From the NCBI GenBank assembly GCA_030633165.1, contig DAOVTJ010000001.1, forward strand, positions 1-34,849: 34,849 nucleotides of DNA, given 5' to 3'. Positions 1-10,953 of this stretch are shown here, piece by piece. A program made the translations under genes and the position numbers. Source of the DNA: Thiomargarita sp. GTDB lineage: Bacteria > Pseudomonadota > Gammaproteobacteria > Beggiatoales > Beggiatoaceae. Position 1 is the first letter of the stretch. Each line of letters begins with the position of its first letter. The notes beneath the pieces are model-generated. The model saw nothing but the letters and a program-made list of their open reading frames with translations, made no database searches and was not told the DNA's origin.

Positions 1-350
1 AAACCAAAACCAATATCACGAGCTAATTGCCATTTAGCATCACCAGATAATCGGAAATCCTCATAATTATCTGCTGAACTGCTAGTGTAACGACCAATAT
101 CAATCCCAGCAGTTATGTTGTAAAGACTGCCTTGTTGTTTGTTTTGTAATTTTACTTGTGGGCTGAGTTTAACCAAAAAAGAACTCACTTCGTCTTCTTT
201 TACCGCATAGGTAATATTATCATCGTATCCTAATGTCAGTCCTACCTCTGGCATAATTCGAAAAGGTCCTACTGCAACACCTTGAGCAGCTATTGCAGCA
301 TTACATGCGACACTAAGTATTAATGTCAATTTTAGAGAATTTTTCATCAT
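1..350 (-). CDS. Outer-membrane beta-barrel protein, BBP2-like (N-terminal part only)
   Basis: About 116 codons are visible before the gene leaves the window. The protein starts MMKNSLKLTLILS and has a typical Sec signal peptide: Lys-rich start, hydrophobic core, and a likely signal peptidase I cut after A-I-A near residue 21. After that comes VGPFRIMPEVGLTLGYDDN and alternating polar/hydrophobic strands. This resembles the start of the putative beta-barrel porin 2 family, often found in exopolysaccharide export loci. A Cys at residue 16 lies in a poor lipobox, so a lipoprotein is less likely. A good sigma-70 promoter lies just upstream. The family assignment rests on the first ~100 residues only; a generic outer-membrane barrel is the safe reading. 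Confidence 0.6.
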   Translation of the reverse strand, partial: MMKNSLKLTLILSVACNAAIAAQGVAVGPFRIMPEVGLTLGYDDNITYAVKEDEVSSFLVKLSPQVKLQNKQQGSLYNITAGIDIGRYTSSSADNYEDFRLSGDAKWQLARDIGFG

Positions 351-382
351 TTTTAATATTTCCGCAAGTTATTCAGTATAAT

Positions 383-412
383 ACTATATCTGATTAACAG
401 AGAATATGTCAA
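383..412 (-). promoter_or_regulatory. Sigma-70 promoter for the beta-barrel gene
   Basis: On the minus strand a perfect -35 TTGACA (407-412) is followed by an 18-bp spacer and the -10 TATAGT (383-388). It lies about 33 bp before the ATG at 350. It sits in the 67-bp gap after the purL stop, so the gene probably has its own transcription start. Confidence 0.6.
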
Positions 413-417
413 TAAGT

Positions 418-3400
418 TCACTTAATCCACTGCCGCGCGTTCCAAAACATTTGCATCCAAGGTCCTTCCTGGCTACGGCAATTATCTAACCAAGAATATT
501 GGCTACTTAAAAAGAGCCGCTCAGGATGTGGCATCATAATCGTAAATCGACCATCCTCTGTTGTGATACCTGTTATACCTAAAGGAGAACCATTGGGATT
601 AGTGGGATAATCAGTGGTTACACTGCCATAATTATTCACATAACGCAAAGCAACTAATTTATTTTCAATATCACTAAATTGTGCTTTTCCTTCACCATGT
701 GAGACAACTATTGGTAAACGTGAACCTGCCATTCCTTGTAGAAATATTGAAGATGAGTCAAGCACTTCTACCATGACTAAACGTGCCTCAAATTGCTCTG
801 ATTCATTACGTCCAAAAGTGGGCCAATGGGCAGCACCTGGTATTAAATCGCTCATTTGTGCCATCATTTGACACCCATTACAGACTCCTAAAGCAAAGGT
901 ATCCTTTCTCTGAAAAAACTCTGAAAATTCATCATAAGCACGAGGGTTAAAACGGATAGATTTTGCCCAACCGCTACCTGCTCCTAAGACATCACCATAA
1001 GAAAAACCACCGCAAGCTGCTAAACCCTTAAAATCTTTAAGGCTAATATGTCCGTTTAAAATATCACTGGTATGAACATCGACACAAGCAAAGCCTGCTT
1101 TTTCAAATGCCGCTGCCATCTCTAATTGTCCATTAACCCCTTGTTCACGGAGAATAATAATACGGGGACGAGCGCCACAGATATGTGGAGCTTGTAAGGT
1201 AAATGTCTGATGAACTGACAGTCCAGGATTTTTGATATCTAGAATAGAATCATATTCTTGTTGGGCACAATCAGGATTATCACGCAAGCGCTGTATCAAA
1301 TAGCTTGTTTCACTCCAAGCCCTTTGTAGTGTATTACGGGCTACACTTAATACAAGTGTATAATTATGATAAAAATTGATTTTATCCTTATCATTTGTTG
1401 TCCCTAAAACCTGGACATGTTGATTTAAATCCGTTTTTTCGGCAAAACAAGCTTGTACTTCAGCTAGATCAGTCTTTTTAATTTGAATAACAGCCCCTAA
1501 TTCTTCATTAAATAGACTGGCTAAAAAATGTTTTTTGATATGGATATCTAGCCCACAATGTCCTGCAAAAGCCATTTCACAAAGTGTAGTTAATAATCCA
1601 CCATCAGAACGGTCATGATATGCCAGTATTTTTTCTTTTAAGCTTTGAATGACATTGAAAAAATCTTTTAAATCTTTTGGATTATCCACATCAGGTGTGG
1701 TATCACCAAGTTGATTATAGACTTGGGCTAATGCTGAAAGCCCTAAACGATTTTTACCTTTACCTAAATCGATTAATAATAATACGGTATCACCGCTTTG
1801 CAATTGTGGTGTGAGAGTACGGCGAATATCTGAAACACGTGCAAATCCAGAAATAATTAGAGATAATGGCGCTGTAACTGATTTATCATCCCATTGTGTA
1901 TGTAGGGATAATGAATCTTTACCCACTGGAATAGCAATTCCTAAAGCAGGACATAATTCCATCGCCACTGCTTTTACCGTATTAAATAAGGCAGCATCTT
2001 CACCAGGCTGTCCACAGGCTGCCATCCAATTTGCTGAAAAAACAATATCACTAAGATTATCTATACATGCTGCGGCAATATTCGTAATGGCTTCACCAAT
2101 AGCCATCCGTCCTGAGGCAGGCGCATTAAGCAAAGCTAATGGAGCACGTTCACCAATTGCCATCGCTTCACCAGTGAAACTACCAAACTTACTAGCGGTG
2201 ACTGCACAATCAGCCACTGGAACTTGCCAAGGACCAACCATTTGATCACGTGCAACAAGTCCACCCACAGTACGATCACCAATAGTAATTAAAAAACTCT
2301 TATTGGCAACAGTGGGCAAATGGAACACTCGTAATATTGCTTCTTGTATATTTATACTATCAAGATCTAAGGGAGGCGGTGTTAAGCTTGGAAGTGATAT
2401 AACATTGCGGCATATTTTTGGCGGATTACCCAATAACACTGATAATGGCATATTAATCAAATTATCAGATAATTGTAATTTTTGTTCTTTTGTGGTTTTT
2501 CCCACTACAGCATAAGGGCAACGTTCACGCTCAGTGAGTTTTGAAAAAAGTGATAGATTTTCTGTATCAATTGCAAGTACATAACGTTCTTGTGCTTCAT
2601 TACACCAAATTTCCATTGGTGATAAACTTGGATCAGCAGAAGGAATCGCATTTAATATAAATTCTCCCCCACAGCCCCCATCTTTGACTAATTCTGGCAA
2701 AGCATTAGAAAGTCCACCAGCACCGACATCATGTATAGAAATAATGGGATTATCAGCTCCCATGCGCCAACAGGCATCTATCACTTCTTGACAACGTCGC
2801 TGCATTTCTGGGTTACCACGTTGCACAGATGCAAAATCTAATTCTGCACTACTGTGTCCTGCGACCATTGAAGAAGCAGCCCCACCCCCTAAGCCAATTA
2901 ACATTGCAGGACCCCCTAATACTATTAATAAGCTTTGAGGAGGTATTTTATTTTTTTGGATATGCTCTGGACGAATATTACCTGTTCCACCGGCTAACAT
3001 AATTGGTTTATGATAACCACGCCGTCGTCCATTCACATCCATTTCAAAACTGCGAAAATAGCCACACACTGCTGGACGCCCAAATTCATTATTAAAAGCA
3101 CTAGCACCAATTGGTCCCTCTAGCATGATTTGCAAAGCGGTTGCCATGCGTGTCGGTGTCTCATAAGGCGTTTCCCAAGCTTGTGGCGCATCAGGTAAGC
3201 GCAAATGTGATACCGAAAATCCAGTTAAACCTGCTTTGGGTTTAGCACCGCGTCCAGTTGCTCCCTCATCACGAATTTCACCGCCAGAACCTGTAGCCGC
3301 ACCAGGAAATGGGGAAATTGCGGTGGGATGGTTATGAGTTTCCACTTTCATCAAAATATCACGGTCTTCATAGCCTTTCATAACAGCAGAATTGTCATGA

Positions 3401-4095
3401 TAAGCAGAAATAACATGTCCAGGATGTTGTTCATAAGTATGGCGTATCATCTGAAATAATGATATTTCTTGCTTTTGTCCATCAATAATCCAATCTGCAT
3501 TAAAAATTTTATGCCGACAATGCTCAGAATTGGCTTGGGCAAACATCATTAATTCAACAAGAGTAGGATTACGTTGTAAAGCTTTAACTAAATAATCTAT
3601 TTCATTCTCAGATAAGGCAAGCCCATATTCTTTATTAGCTGTTATAAGTCCATATTTTCCTTCTGCTAAGATATTAACCCTTGGCGCCGCCACGTTAAAT
3701 AGCATCTCTGCTTGCTTTATATCTGATAATACAGTTTCTGTCATACGATCATGAATAAAAGGAATGATTTGGGTAGCATCTGTATGCCACAAAATTCCTC
3801 GTTCTATTCGTTTGACAGCAGATAAACCACAAACTGTGGCAATATCTGTAGCTTTAGTGGACCAAGGTGAAATAGTACGGGGAATGACTAAAAAATATTT
3901 TCCCTTTTGTAAAGTTACTTTTTTTGATGTGTTATCAGGTAATAAGGCACGTAGTTGACTTTCTTCATTTTCTGATAATGGACGTACTAGTTCAACAAAA
4001 TATAGATATTGTGCATTAAGTGTGCTTGTTTGTACGATTTTGAGTAATTTTTCACGTCGAAATGTTGAAAGAGCGGTTCCCCCTGTATAATACAT
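418..4095 (-). CDS. purL: Phosphoribosylformylglycinamidine synthase (FGAM synthase, large fused form)
   Basis: Cytosolic enzyme of de novo purine synthesis: FGAR + glutamine + ATP to FGAM. 1225 residues, the single-chain proteobacterial form (about 1290 in E. coli). The N-terminus ([14 protein letters not shown]) matches the family start. The FGAM synthase core carries [32 protein letters not shown] and [13 protein letters not shown]. The C-terminal class I glutamine amidotransferase domain has the nucleophile Cys1072 in GVCNGC and the His1190/Glu1192 pair in PHPERLF, so all key parts are present and it should be active. It stands alone, divergent from hslV with an 85-bp gap between them. 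Confidence 0.97.
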   Translation of the reverse strand: MYYTGGTALSTFRREKLLKIVQTSTLNAQYLYFVELVRPLSENEESQLRALLPDNTSKKVTLQKGKYFLVIPRTISPWSTKATDIATVCGLSAVKRIERGILWHTDATQIIPFIHDRMTETVLSDIKQAEMLFNVAAPRVNILAEGKYGLITANKEYGLALSENEIDYLVKALQRNPTLVELMMFAQANSEHCRHKIFNADWIIDGQKQEISLFQMIRHTYEQHPGHVISAYHDNSAVMKGYEDRDILMKVETHNHPTAISPFPGAATGSGGEIRDEGATGRGAKPKAGLTGFSVSHLRLPDAPQAWETPYETPTRMATALQIMLEGPIGASAFNNEFGRPAVCGYFRSFEMDVNGRRRGYHKPIMLAGGTGNIRPEHIQKNKIPPQSLLIVLGGPAMLIGLGGGAASSMVAGHSSAELDFASVQRGNPEMQRRCQEVIDACWRMGADNPIISIHDVGAGGLSNALPELVKDGGCGGEFILNAIPSADPSLSPMEIWCNEAQERYVLAIDTENLSLFSKLTERERCPYAVVGKTTKEQKLQLSDNLINMPLSVLLGNPPKICRNVISLPSLTPPPLDLDSINIQEAILRVFHLPTVANKSFLITIGDRTVGGLVARDQMVGPWQVPVADCAVTASKFGSFTGEAMAIGERAPLALLNAPASGRMAIGEAITNIAAACIDNLSDIVFSANWMAACGQPGEDAALFNTVKAVAMELCPALGIAIPVGKDSLSLHTQWDDKSVTAPLSLIISGFARVSDIRRTLTPQLQSGDTVLLLIDLGKGKNRLGLSALAQVYNQLGDTTPDVDNPKDLKDFFNVIQSLKEKILAYHDRSDGGLLTTLCEMAFAGHCGLDIHIKKHFLASLFNEELGAVIQIKKTDLAEVQACFAEKTDLNQHVQVLGTTNDKDKINFYHNYTLVLSVARNTLQRAWSETSYLIQRLRDNPDCAQQEYDSILDIKNPGLSVHQTFTLQAPHICGARPRIIILREQGVNGQLEMAAAFEKAGFACVDVHTSDILNGHISLKDFKGLAACGGFSYGDVLGAGSGWAKSIRFNPRAYDEFSEFFQRKDTFALGVCNGCQMMAQMSDLIPGAAHWPTFGRNESEQFEARLVMVEVLDSSSIFLQGMAGSRLPIVVSHGEGKAQFSDIENKLVALRYVNNYGSVTTDYPTNPNGSPLGITGITTEDGRFTIMMPHPERLFLSSQYSWLDNCRSQEGPWMQMFWNARQWIK

Positions 4096-4122
4096 AAATA
4101 AAGCACCTCTATTACTTTTATT

Positions 4123-4131
4123 TGGTATAAT
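4123..4131 (+). promoter_or_regulatory. Extended -10 promoter for hslVU
   Basis: TGGTATAAT is an extended -10 element (TGN plus a perfect TATAAT) about 50 bp before the hslV start, in the divergent gap with purL. No good -35 is seen, which is normal for extended -10 promoters. No sigma-32 heat-shock promoter could be recognised. Confidence 0.45.
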
Positions 4132-4180
4132 TTATTATTGTGTAATAATAACTGATTTTGATTGTAGGAATAAAAACATT

Positions 4181-4741
4181 GTGGAAAAAATTCGAGGGAC
4201 TACCATTTTATCAGTACGCCGTGATGATGTGGTGGTGATAGGCGGTGATGGACAAGTCTCTTTTGGCAATACTGTAATGAAACATAATGCTCGTAAAGTG
4301 CGAAGATTATATCACAATAAAGTTATTGCTGGTTTTGCTGGGAGTACTGCTGATGCTTTTACATTATTTGAACGTTTTGAAGGAAAATTAGAGAAACATC
4401 AAGGTCATCTAACACGTGCTGCTGTTGAATTGGCAAAAGATTGGCGTACTGATCGTATGTTACGACGTTTAGAAGCCCTTCTTATTGTCGCTGATCAGAC
4501 GAATTCCTTGATTATTTCTGGAACTGGTGATGTGATAGAACCTGAAAATAATTTAATGGCGATAGGTTCAGGTGGGGCTTATGCACAAGCTGCTGCACTA
4601 GCTTTATTAGATAGTACTACTTTAAATGCTACAGAGATTGTCGAAAAGGCATTACATATTGCTGCTGATATTTGTATTTATACAAATCATAACTTGACCA
4701 TTGAAAGCTTAACGCTGACTGAAGGCGATTTAAAAACATGA
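4181..4741 (+). CDS. hslV: ATP-dependent protease HslVU, peptidase subunit
   Basis: Proteasome-like threonine peptidase that forms the proteolytic core of the HslVU (ClpQY) complex. 186 residues from a GTG start, with AGGA 11 bases upstream. The catalytic threonine is the first Thr of [12 protein letters not shown] (residue 7), exposed after removal of the short propeptide. Other family blocks: [63 protein letters not shown]. Its stop overlaps the hslU start (ATGA), so the two are translationally coupled. Confidence 0.97.
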   Translation: MEKIRGTTILSVRRDDVVVIGGDGQVSFGNTVMKHNARKVRRLYHNKVIAGFAGSTADAFTLFERFEGKLEKHQGHLTRAAVELAKDWRTDRMLRRLEALLIVADQTNSLIISGTGDVIEPENNLMAIGSGGAYAQAAALALLDSTTLNATEIVEKALHIAADICIYTNHNLTIESLTLTEGDLKT

Positions 4742-6072
4742 GCGAGATGACTCCTAAAGAAATTGTCAGTGAATTGGATAAACATATTATTGGTCAAAAT
4801 GCTGCGAAACGGGCTGTCGCCATTGCGTTGCGTAATCGTTGGAGACGCATGCAAATTGAACCAATGTTACGTAATGAAATTACCCCAAAAAATATTTTGA
4901 TGATTGGACCCACAGGGGTAGGAAAAACAGAAATTGCACGGCGCTTAGCTAAATTGGCAAATGCCCCTTTTATTAAAGTTGAAGCGACTAAATTTACTGA
5001 AGTGGGTTATGTTGGTCGGGATGTAGAGTCGATTATTCGAGATTTAGTTGATATGGCAGTCAAGATGATCCGCGAGGATGCAATGAGCCAAGTTGAAATT
5101 GAGGCTACAGATGCAGCGGAAGAACGGATTTTAGATGCCTTATTAACACCCCCGCGAGATAATACGAGTCGCTTTGAATCTGATGCTGAAGGTTCATCAT
5201 CCACACGACAAACATTTAGAAAGATGTTACGTGAAGGCAAGTTGGATGAACGGGAAATTGAAATTGATATTACTGAATCTCGTGTTGGTGTTGAAATTAT
5301 GGCTCCTCCTGGCATGGAAGAGATGACCAGCCAATTACAAAGTATGTTTCAAAACATGGCTGGAAATCGTACTAAAAACCGCAAAATACGTATCAAAGAC
5401 GCGAGAAAATTGTTACATGAAGAAGAAGCGGGTCGTTTGATTAATGAAGATGAGTTGAAAACACAAGCTGTAGAACGTGTTGAACAAAATGGTATTGTGT
5501 TTTTAGATGAAATCGACAAGGTAACTAATCGTTCAGAAACATCAGGGGCAGATGTTTCACGTGAAGGAGTACAACGTGATTTATTGCCATTGGTTGAAGG
5601 CAGCACCGTGACAACAAAATATGGTATGGTGAAAACTGATCATATTTTGTTTATTGCCTCTGGTGCCTTTCATTTAGCTAAACCTTCTGATTTAATTCCA
5701 GAATTACAAGGACGTTTGCCGATTCGTGTTGAACTTGATGCACTTAATGTGGAAGATTTTGTTCGTATTTTGACAGAACCTGATGCTTGTTTAACAGAAC
5801 AATATATTGCGTTGATGCAAACTGAAGGGGTAAATCTTCAATTTTCTGAGGACAGTATTAGGCAAATTTCTGAAATGGCTTGGCAAGTTAATGAACGCAC
5901 TGAAAATATCGGTGCCAGACGTTTGCATACTGTAATGGAACGTTTAGTAGAAACAATCTCTTTTGAAGCTTCAGAACAAAACGGTGAGGTAATAAAGATT
6001 GATGTTGATTATGTCAATCAGCATTTGGCTGATTTGGTGAATAATCAAGATTTAAGCCAATATATTCTTTAG
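4738..6072 (+). CDS. hslU: ATP-dependent protease HslVU, ATPase subunit
   Basis: AAA+ unfoldase that feeds substrates into HslV. 444 residues, normal length. Walker A GPTGVGKT (57-64), pore loop GYVGRD (90-95), Walker B VFLDEIDK (254-261) and sensor-2 GARRLH (392-397) are all present; the helical I-domain lies between about 110 and 240. The C-terminus DLSQYIL is the tail that docks into HslV and opens its active sites. Cotranscribed with hslV. Confidence 0.98.
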   Translation: MSEMTPKEIVSELDKHIIGQNAAKRAVAIALRNRWRRMQIEPMLRNEITPKNILMIGPTGVGKTEIARRLAKLANAPFIKVEATKFTEVGYVGRDVESIIRDLVDMAVKMIREDAMSQVEIEATDAAEERILDALLTPPRDNTSRFESDAEGSSSTRQTFRKMLREGKLDEREIEIDITESRVGVEIMAPPGMEEMTSQLQSMFQNMAGNRTKNRKIRIKDARKLLHEEEAGRLINEDELKTQAVERVEQNGIVFLDEIDKVTNRSETSGADVSREGVQRDLLPLVEGSTVTTKYGMVKTDHILFIASGAFHLAKPSDLIPELQGRLPIRVELDALNVEDFVRILTEPDACLTEQYIALMQTEGVNLQFSEDSIRQISEMAWQVNERTENIGARRLHTVMERLVETISFEASEQNGEVIKIDVDYVNQHLADLVNNQDLSQYIL

Positions 6073-6088
6073 TTGACCAGGTAATAAC

Positions 6089-6460
6089 ATGACTACATCT
6101 ATCCCTACAGAAATTAATCTACATCAAAAATCTCGTTTTTTAGAACTGACTTTTGATACTGGTGAACATTTTGAATTAAGTTGTGAATATTTACGGGTAT
6201 ATTCTCCATCTGCTGAAGTACAGGGGCATGGTCCTGGTGAAGAAACTTTGCAAGTCGGTAAGGCAGATGTAAATATTGAGAAGATTGAGCCAGTTGGCAT
6301 TTATGCCATACAGCTTTGTTTTGATGATGGACATGATACGGGACTCTATTCTTGGGAGTGGTTATATTTTCTTGCTAAAAACAAAGAGAAATTATGGCAA
6401 GAATATTTGGACAAACTTGAAAAAGCAGGGCAAAAACGTGCGCCAAGTCGTGCGAGTTAA
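6089..6460 (+). CDS. DUF971 (GBBH-like N-terminal domain) protein
   Basis: 123-residue single-domain protein with the DUF971 pattern: LELTFDTGEHFELSCEYLR, a central SPSAEVQGHG, then GIYAIQLCFDDGHDTGLYSW. This fold also forms the N-terminal domain of gamma-butyrobetaine hydroxylase. It commonly sits between hslU and ubiE in gammaproteobacteria. Its role as a stand-alone protein is not established. Start ATG is 17 bp after the hslU stop, so it is probably in the same transcript. Confidence 0.85.
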   Translation: MTTSIPTEINLHQKSRFLELTFDTGEHFELSCEYLRVYSPSAEVQGHGPGEETLQVGKADVNIEKIEPVGIYAIQLCFDDGHDTGLYSWEWLYFLAKNKEKLWQEYLDKLEKAGQKRAPSRAS

Positions 6461-6513
6461 TAGATTTTCCCGAAAATAATAGCCTGATGTTATACACTTT
6501 TTCATGTCCATAA

Positions 6514-6534
6514 CCCAGGGACAATGTCCCTGGG
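6514..6534 (+). terminator. Terminator-like hairpin between the DUF971 gene and ubiE
   Basis: CCCAGGGA and TCCCTGGG can pair around a short loop, and a T-rich stretch (AATTATTTTG) follows. It looks Rho-independent and could end the hslVU transcript. The T-run is imperfect, so partial read-through into ubiE is possible. Confidence 0.55.
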
Positions 6535-6589
6535 AATTATTTTGTCTATAATATCCCCTACTTCTGGAAAACTGGAAAGGTTTCACAAC

Positions 6590-7324
6590 ATGACTACAAC
6601 CCATTTTGGCTTTACCAAAGTCCCACTCGAAGAAAAAGTCCATCGTGTCACTGAGGTTTTTGATTCTGTGGCAAATCGTTATGACATAATGAATGATCTT
6701 ATGTCTGGTGGCATACATCGTTTATGGAAACATTTCACTATTCAATTATCTGGTGTGCAACCTGGGCAAACAGTACTTGATTTGGCAGGAGGAACAGGCG
6801 ATTTAGCGGCTAAGTTTACAAAAATTGTAGGATCTCAAGGACAGGTTATTTTAGCTGATATTAATGCCTCTATGTTGAAAGTTGGGCGTGAACGTTTACT
6901 TAATAAAGGAGTATTAGTAGACTTTGCTCAAGCTAATGCTGAATCTTTACCATTTGCTGATAATAGTTTTGATCTCATTACAATTGCTTTTGGATTGCGT
7001 AATGTCACCAATAAAGAAGCAGCTCTTGCCTCAATGTTGCGTGTGTTAAAACCTGGGGGACGGCTATTAATCTTAGAATTTTCGGAATTAAAAATTACTC
7101 CCTTAAAACCTTTATATGATATTTATTCTTTTAAAGTCTTACCATTTTTAGGTAAATTGATTGTAAAAGATGATGACAGTTATCGTTATTTAGCAGAATC
7201 TATTCGTATGCATCCTAATCAAGAGTCTTTATTAGAAATGATGAAAACAGTGGGTTTTGAGCAATGTGATTATCATAATTTAAGTGGCGGCATTGTGGCT
7301 GTACATAGAGGGTATAAATTATGA
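6590..7324 (+). CDS. ubiE: Ubiquinone/menaquinone biosynthesis C-methyltransferase
   Basis: SAM-dependent C-methylation step of quinone biosynthesis. 244 residues from the chosen ATG. Motif [13 protein letters not shown], the UbiE signatures [17 protein letters not shown] and [16 protein letters not shown], and the C-terminal [12 protein letters not shown] are clear. The open frame extends 22 codons further upstream, but homologues start at about TTHFGF and a good Shine-Dalgarno (GGAAAGG) lies 9 bases before this ATG, so the longer version is rejected. Its stop overlaps the next start (ATGA). Confidence 0.95.
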   Translation: MTTTHFGFTKVPLEEKVHRVTEVFDSVANRYDIMNDLMSGGIHRLWKHFTIQLSGVQPGQTVLDLAGGTGDLAAKFTKIVGSQGQVILADINASMLKVGRERLLNKGVLVDFAQANAESLPFADNSFDLITIAFGLRNVTNKEAALASMLRVLKPGGRLLILEFSELKITPLKPLYDIYSFKVLPFLGKLIVKDDDSYRYLAESIRMHPNQESLLEMMKTVGFEQCDYHNLSGGIVAVHRGYKL

Positions 7325-7791
7325 CAGAATATGCAGGATTTTGGCGACGTTTCATGGCATTTTTGGTGGATATGCTATGGATTACCCCTTTATTGAGCTT
7401 ATTATTATATTTTAGTTATAGTGGAGAACTTGTTTCAATTTTGGAATTTTCAGAATTAAAAACTCTTTTGATTTATAATATCTTACCTATTTTAGTTATT
7501 TTAGGTTTAGTCATTTTATGGTTTTGGATTAGATATGGTGCGACACCTGGAAAATTATTATTTGATTGCGAAATTGTGGATGTACGTAGTGGTGAAAATA
7601 TTGGTTTAGGACAAATACTATTGCGTTATTTGGGTTATATGATTTCTGTCTTATCCTTAGGCTTGGGTTTTCTGTGGATTATGTGGGATAAGCGTAAACA
7701 AGGATGGCATGATAAAATTTCTGGAACAATGGTAGTTATACATGATGAAGCGACTGTTCCTTTACATCAACTGGAGAAATATTACCGTTGA
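7321..7791 (+). CDS. RDD family inner-membrane protein
   Basis: 156 residues with three or four hydrophobic segments (about 10-30, 47-70, 98-120). RDD-family features are seen: the opening [14 protein letters not shown], the central [21 protein letters not shown] and the late [11 protein letters not shown]. Several RDD proteins are linked to transport, but this one cannot be assigned a substrate. It overlaps ubiE and ubiJ by 4 bp, which places it inside the ubi operon; a membrane role near quinone synthesis is only a guess. Confidence 0.85.
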   Translation: MTEYAGFWRRFMAFLVDMLWITPLLSLLLYFSYSGELVSILEFSELKTLLIYNILPILVILGLVILWFWIRYGATPGKLLFDCEIVDVRSGENIGLGQILLRYLGYMISVLSLGLGFLWIMWDKRKQGWHDKISGTMVVIHDEATVPLHQLEKYYR

Positions 7792-8348
7792 TAAATAAAT
7801 TATTTGCAACCACATTAGAAACGCAGCTCAATCAAGCATTACATTGGGATCAAGCCTGTTTAGAAGATTTAAATAAATTGTCTGGAAAAATCATCCGTCT
7901 TGAATTAAGTGGACTTGATCTCAATTTTACTTTTTTTCCTGATAATCAAGGTATTATTGTACTTGGTAATTATAATGGTGAACTTGATGTTCGCATTAGC
8001 TGTCCGCCTTTTAGTTTGTTACGTTTATTGTTAGAAACAACACAATCAGATAATACAGATGTAATTATTACGGGTGAAATAAGTACAGCCCAACAATTCT
8101 TACTGCTTTTGAGAAAATTGGATATTGATTTGGAAGAGCGATTAGCACAATGGTTGGGAACAGTCCCCATGTTCCAAAACTTAAACAGTGAATGTCGCAA
8201 TACTTTACAAGATAAACTACGCGAATATTTGCAAGAAAAAACTCATCACTTGCCCACCCGTGTTGAAATGGAAACTTTTTTACATGCGGTAAATACATTA
8301 AGTGATGATCTTGAACGTTTAGAACAACGGGTACAACGATTAAAATGA
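7788..8348 (+). CDS. ubiJ: Ubiquinone biosynthesis accessory factor UbiJ
   Basis: Lipid-binding SCP2-domain protein that, with UbiK, supports the soluble Ubi enzyme complex in aerobic ubiquinone synthesis. 186 residues. The SCP2 domain covers about residues 10-110. The C-terminal helix ends in a heptad-like [14 protein letters not shown], the coiled coil typical of UbiJ. Start is TTG, overlapping the previous stop (TTGA); its stop overlaps ubiB in turn. The ubiE-(RDD)-ubiJ-ubiB position supports the call. Confidence 0.88.
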   Translation: MINKLFATTLETQLNQALHWDQACLEDLNKLSGKIIRLELSGLDLNFTFFPDNQGIIVLGNYNGELDVRISCPPFSLLRLLLETTQSDNTDVIITGEISTAQQFLLLLRKLDIDLEERLAQWLGTVPMFQNLNSECRNTLQDKLREYLQEKTHHLPTRVEMETFLHAVNTLSDDLERLEQRVQRLK

Positions 8349-9925
8349 GAATGATTCGTCAATTTATTCGTTTATTAAGCATTTACCGTGTCATCATACG
8401 CTTTGGGCTTGATGAATTATTATTTTCTACTAAGATATTTCGTCCTCTACGATTATTAGCCTATTTGACACCTGGTTACTGGTTACGTCCGAAAGATCTT
8501 ACACGTGGTATGCGGATTCGTCTCGCCTTAGAAGAATTGGGACCTATTTTTATAAAGTTTGGTCAAATCCTTTCCACGCGCCGTGACTTATTACCTGATG
8601 ATATTGCTTTTGAATTGGCAAAATTACAAGATAAAGTGGCACCGTTTTGTGGTATTCAAGCCAGAGAAATTATCGAAAAGGCTTATGATCGCCCTTTATT
8701 GGAAGTTTTTGCCCAATTTGATACCACACCACTTGCTGCTGCTTCTATTGCCCAAGTACATGCAGCACGCTTGCATAATGGACAAGATGTTATCATCAAA
8801 GTACTACGTCCAGGTATTAAGGCTAGAATTACTAAAGATATTGAATTACTTTATTTTTTGGCAAATATCGCTAATCGTTATTGGAGTGATGGACGTCGAT
8901 TACGTCCACGAGAAGTCGTTGCCGAATTTGAGAAAAATCTTCAAGATGAACTAGATTTAATGCGCGAAGCAGCAAATGCTGCTCAACTTAGACGTAATTT
9001 TAAGGATTCTGATTCGCTTTATATCCCTGAAATTGAATGGGATTATACCTTGCCCAATGTATTAGTAATGGAACGTATCAAAGGTATTCCTATTAGAGAT
9101 ATAGAAACTTTAAAGCGTGAAGGGGTCAATTTGAAACATCTTGCAGAAATTGGAGTAGAAATTTTTTTTACCCAAGTTTTCAGAGATAACTTTTTTCATG
9201 CTGATATGCATCCTGGCAATATTTTTGTCGATATCTCTAATCCTGAACGTCCCTCTTATATTGCAGTAGATTTTGGTATTATGGGTGCCCTTAGTACTGA
9301 AGATCAACATTATTTAGCCGCCAATTTTTTAGCCTTCTTTCGTCGTGATTATCATAGAGTGGCGGAATTACATGTTCATTCAGAATGGGTACCCCCTTCA
9401 ACACGAGTAGAAGAATTTGAAGGTGCTATTCGCAGCGTGTGCGAACCATTTTTTGATAAAGCATTGAAAGATATCTCTTTTGGACTGGTATTATTACGCC
9501 TATTTCAAACTGCACGGCGTTATAAAATGGAAGTACAACCACAATTAGTACTGCTACAAAAAACATTACTTAATATTGAAGGTTTAGGGCGGGAACTTTA
9601 TCCTGAATTAGATTTATGGAAAACAGCTAAACCTTTTTTAGAACGTTGGATGGATGAACGGATAGGATTGCGAGGTTTTTTCAAAGGGATACAGACGAAT
9701 TTACCATTATGGGCAGAAACTTTACCAGAATTACCACTGTTGGTACATGATGCTTTAGTCCATCGTAAAACAGATTCTGAACATATCAAACACCTTAGCC
9801 TTGAAGTGAGTAACTTAACAAAAGAAATACGACAATGGCATGAACGTCTTTTATCAATATTTCTTACTGCATTCATTTTCAGTAGTGTTATTGGGATATT
9901 CTTATATCTGTTTTTTCAGGATTAA
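8345..9925 (+). CDS. ubiB: UbiB, atypical kinase/ATPase of ubiquinone synthesis
   Basis: 526-residue member of the ADCK/ABC1 family needed for coenzyme Q synthesis or export. The family signature KFGQ (71-74) replaces the usual kinase P-loop; [11 protein letters not shown] (131-141), the ATP-site Lys152, HADMHPGN (285-292) and DFG (309-311) follow. Two hydrophobic helices at the very C-terminus (about 498-522) anchor it in the inner membrane. Last gene of the ubi cluster; a long bidirectional palindrome follows. Confidence 0.96.
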   Translation: MRMIRQFIRLLSIYRVIIRFGLDELLFSTKIFRPLRLLAYLTPGYWLRPKDLTRGMRIRLALEELGPIFIKFGQILSTRRDLLPDDIAFELAKLQDKVAPFCGIQAREIIEKAYDRPLLEVFAQFDTTPLAAASIAQVHAARLHNGQDVIIKVLRPGIKARITKDIELLYFLANIANRYWSDGRRLRPREVVAEFEKNLQDELDLMREAANAAQLRRNFKDSDSLYIPEIEWDYTLPNVLVMERIKGIPIRDIETLKREGVNLKHLAEIGVEIFFTQVFRDNFFHADMHPGNIFVDISNPERPSYIAVDFGIMGALSTEDQHYLAANFLAFFRRDYHRVAELHVHSEWVPPSTRVEEFEGAIRSVCEPFFDKALKDISFGLVLLRLFQTARRYKMEVQPQLVLLQKTLLNIEGLGRELYPELDLWKTAKPFLERWMDERIGLRGFFKGIQTNLPLWAETLPELPLLVHDALVHRKTDSEHIKHLSLEVSNLTKEIRQWHERLLSIFLTAFIFSSVIGIFLYLFFQD

Positions 9926-9948
9926 TTGAATGACAGTACATGCTAATG

Positions 9949-9990
9949 TTCCAGCAATTCTAATAAAGCACCTAATTATAATTGCTGGAA
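9949..9990. terminator. Bidirectional terminator between ubiB and mazG
   Basis: TTCCAGCAATT (9949-9959) and AATTGCTGGAA (9980-9990) form a perfect 11-bp stem with a 20-nt loop between two converging genes. The right arm codes for the last residues of MazG. No strong T-run. Confidence 0.5.
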
Positions 9991-10754
9991 TCTATAAGCT
10001 TAGCCTCATTCCAGTAAGCATCCATTTCTTCTAAAGTCATATCTTTCAATTTTTTACCTGCATTAGCTTCTATATATTCAAAACGTTTGATAAATTTTTT
10101 ATTCGTCTTTTCCAAAGCAGTATCTGGATTAATACCTATAAATCTAGCATAATTCACCAGCGAGAATAAAAGATCACCAAATTCATTTTCTGTATTATCA
10201 AAATTCTGGCTTTCTTTGAATTCAGCTATTTCCTCCTCCACCTTTTCCCAAACTGCCTCTTTATTATCCCAATCAAAACCGACACCATGCGCTTTTTCTT
10301 GAATACGAAATGCCTTAATCAAAGCTGGCAATGAATTGGGAACACCTGAGAGAACACCTTGATTCTTACCTTTCTCTTTGAGTTTTAACAATTCCCAATT
10401 TCGTTTAACATCAGCCTCATTTTCTACAATGACATCACCAAAAACATGTGGATGCCGTGCAATGAGTTTTTCACTCACACCATTAATCACATCAGCAATA
10501 TCAAAAGCATTTTTTTCTGAACCCAGTTTGGAATAGAAAACAATATGCAACATTAGATCGCCTAATTCTTTTTTAACTTCTTCTAAATCACCTTCCAAAA
10601 TAGCATCAGATAACTCATAAGTTTCCTCAATAGTTAAATGGCGCAGTGACTCAAAAGTTTGCTTTTGATCCCAAGGACATTTTATACGTAATTCATTCAT
10701 GATACCAAGTAAATGACGCAATGCTGCCATGGATTCTTCAGGATTTGGATTCAT
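9972..10754 (-). CDS. mazG: MazG nucleoside triphosphate pyrophosphohydrolase
   Basis: House-cleaning NTP pyrophosphatase; 260 residues from the chosen start, close to the E. coli length. Tandem MazG domains: N-terminal CPWDQKQT with EETYE (43-47) and ELGD (63-66); the second with EEEIAEFKE and EFGDLLFSLVNYAR. The frame opens 44 codons further upstream, but that part matches nothing in the family. No Shine-Dalgarno precedes the ATG; the upstream run is CTAAAAAA. The wording of the second half (KLKEKGK, GVPNSLPALIKAFRIQEKA, DMTLEEMDAYWNEAK) resembles Bacteroidota MazG more than gammaproteobacterial MazG, which together with the missing SD suggests horizontal transfer. Confidence 0.92.
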   Translation of the reverse strand: MNPNPEESMAALRHLLGIMNELRIKCPWDQKQTFESLRHLTIEETYELSDAILEGDLEEVKKELGDLMLHIVFYSKLGSEKNAFDIADVINGVSEKLIARHPHVFGDVIVENEADVKRNWELLKLKEKGKNQGVLSGVPNSLPALIKAFRIQEKAHGVGFDWDNKEAVWEKVEEEIAEFKESQNFDNTENEFGDLLFSLVNYARFIGINPDTALEKTNKKFIKRFEYIEANAGKKLKDMTLEEMDAYWNEAKLIDSSNYN

Positions 10755-10953
10755 TTTTTTAGAAAGGGAAAAGAAAGTATGTTTAGTATGGATTTGAGAT
10801 GAGTGTGACCTAAATTTAATGTTAAGAGTGTATTTCTTATAACTATTTGATTTTAAAATGTTTTTATTCATTATCGAGAAGCACATGATTCTTGTACTAC
10901 TGTGACATGTTATTTTTATTACATGCCAGTGATGGGCTAATTCAATTAGTCTA

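Noticed and set aside
1811-3958. Plus-strand open frames inside purL
   Set aside because: Antisense shadows of a well-conserved gene; no family features and no ribosome binding sites.
6524-6589. Longer ubiE start
   Set aside because: The extra 22 codons run through a terminator-like hairpin and match nothing at the family N-terminus; the good SD lies before the inner ATG.
10755-10886. Longer mazG start (44 extra codons)
   Set aside because: The extension is low-complexity Ser/Lys-rich sequence unlike any MazG N-terminus.
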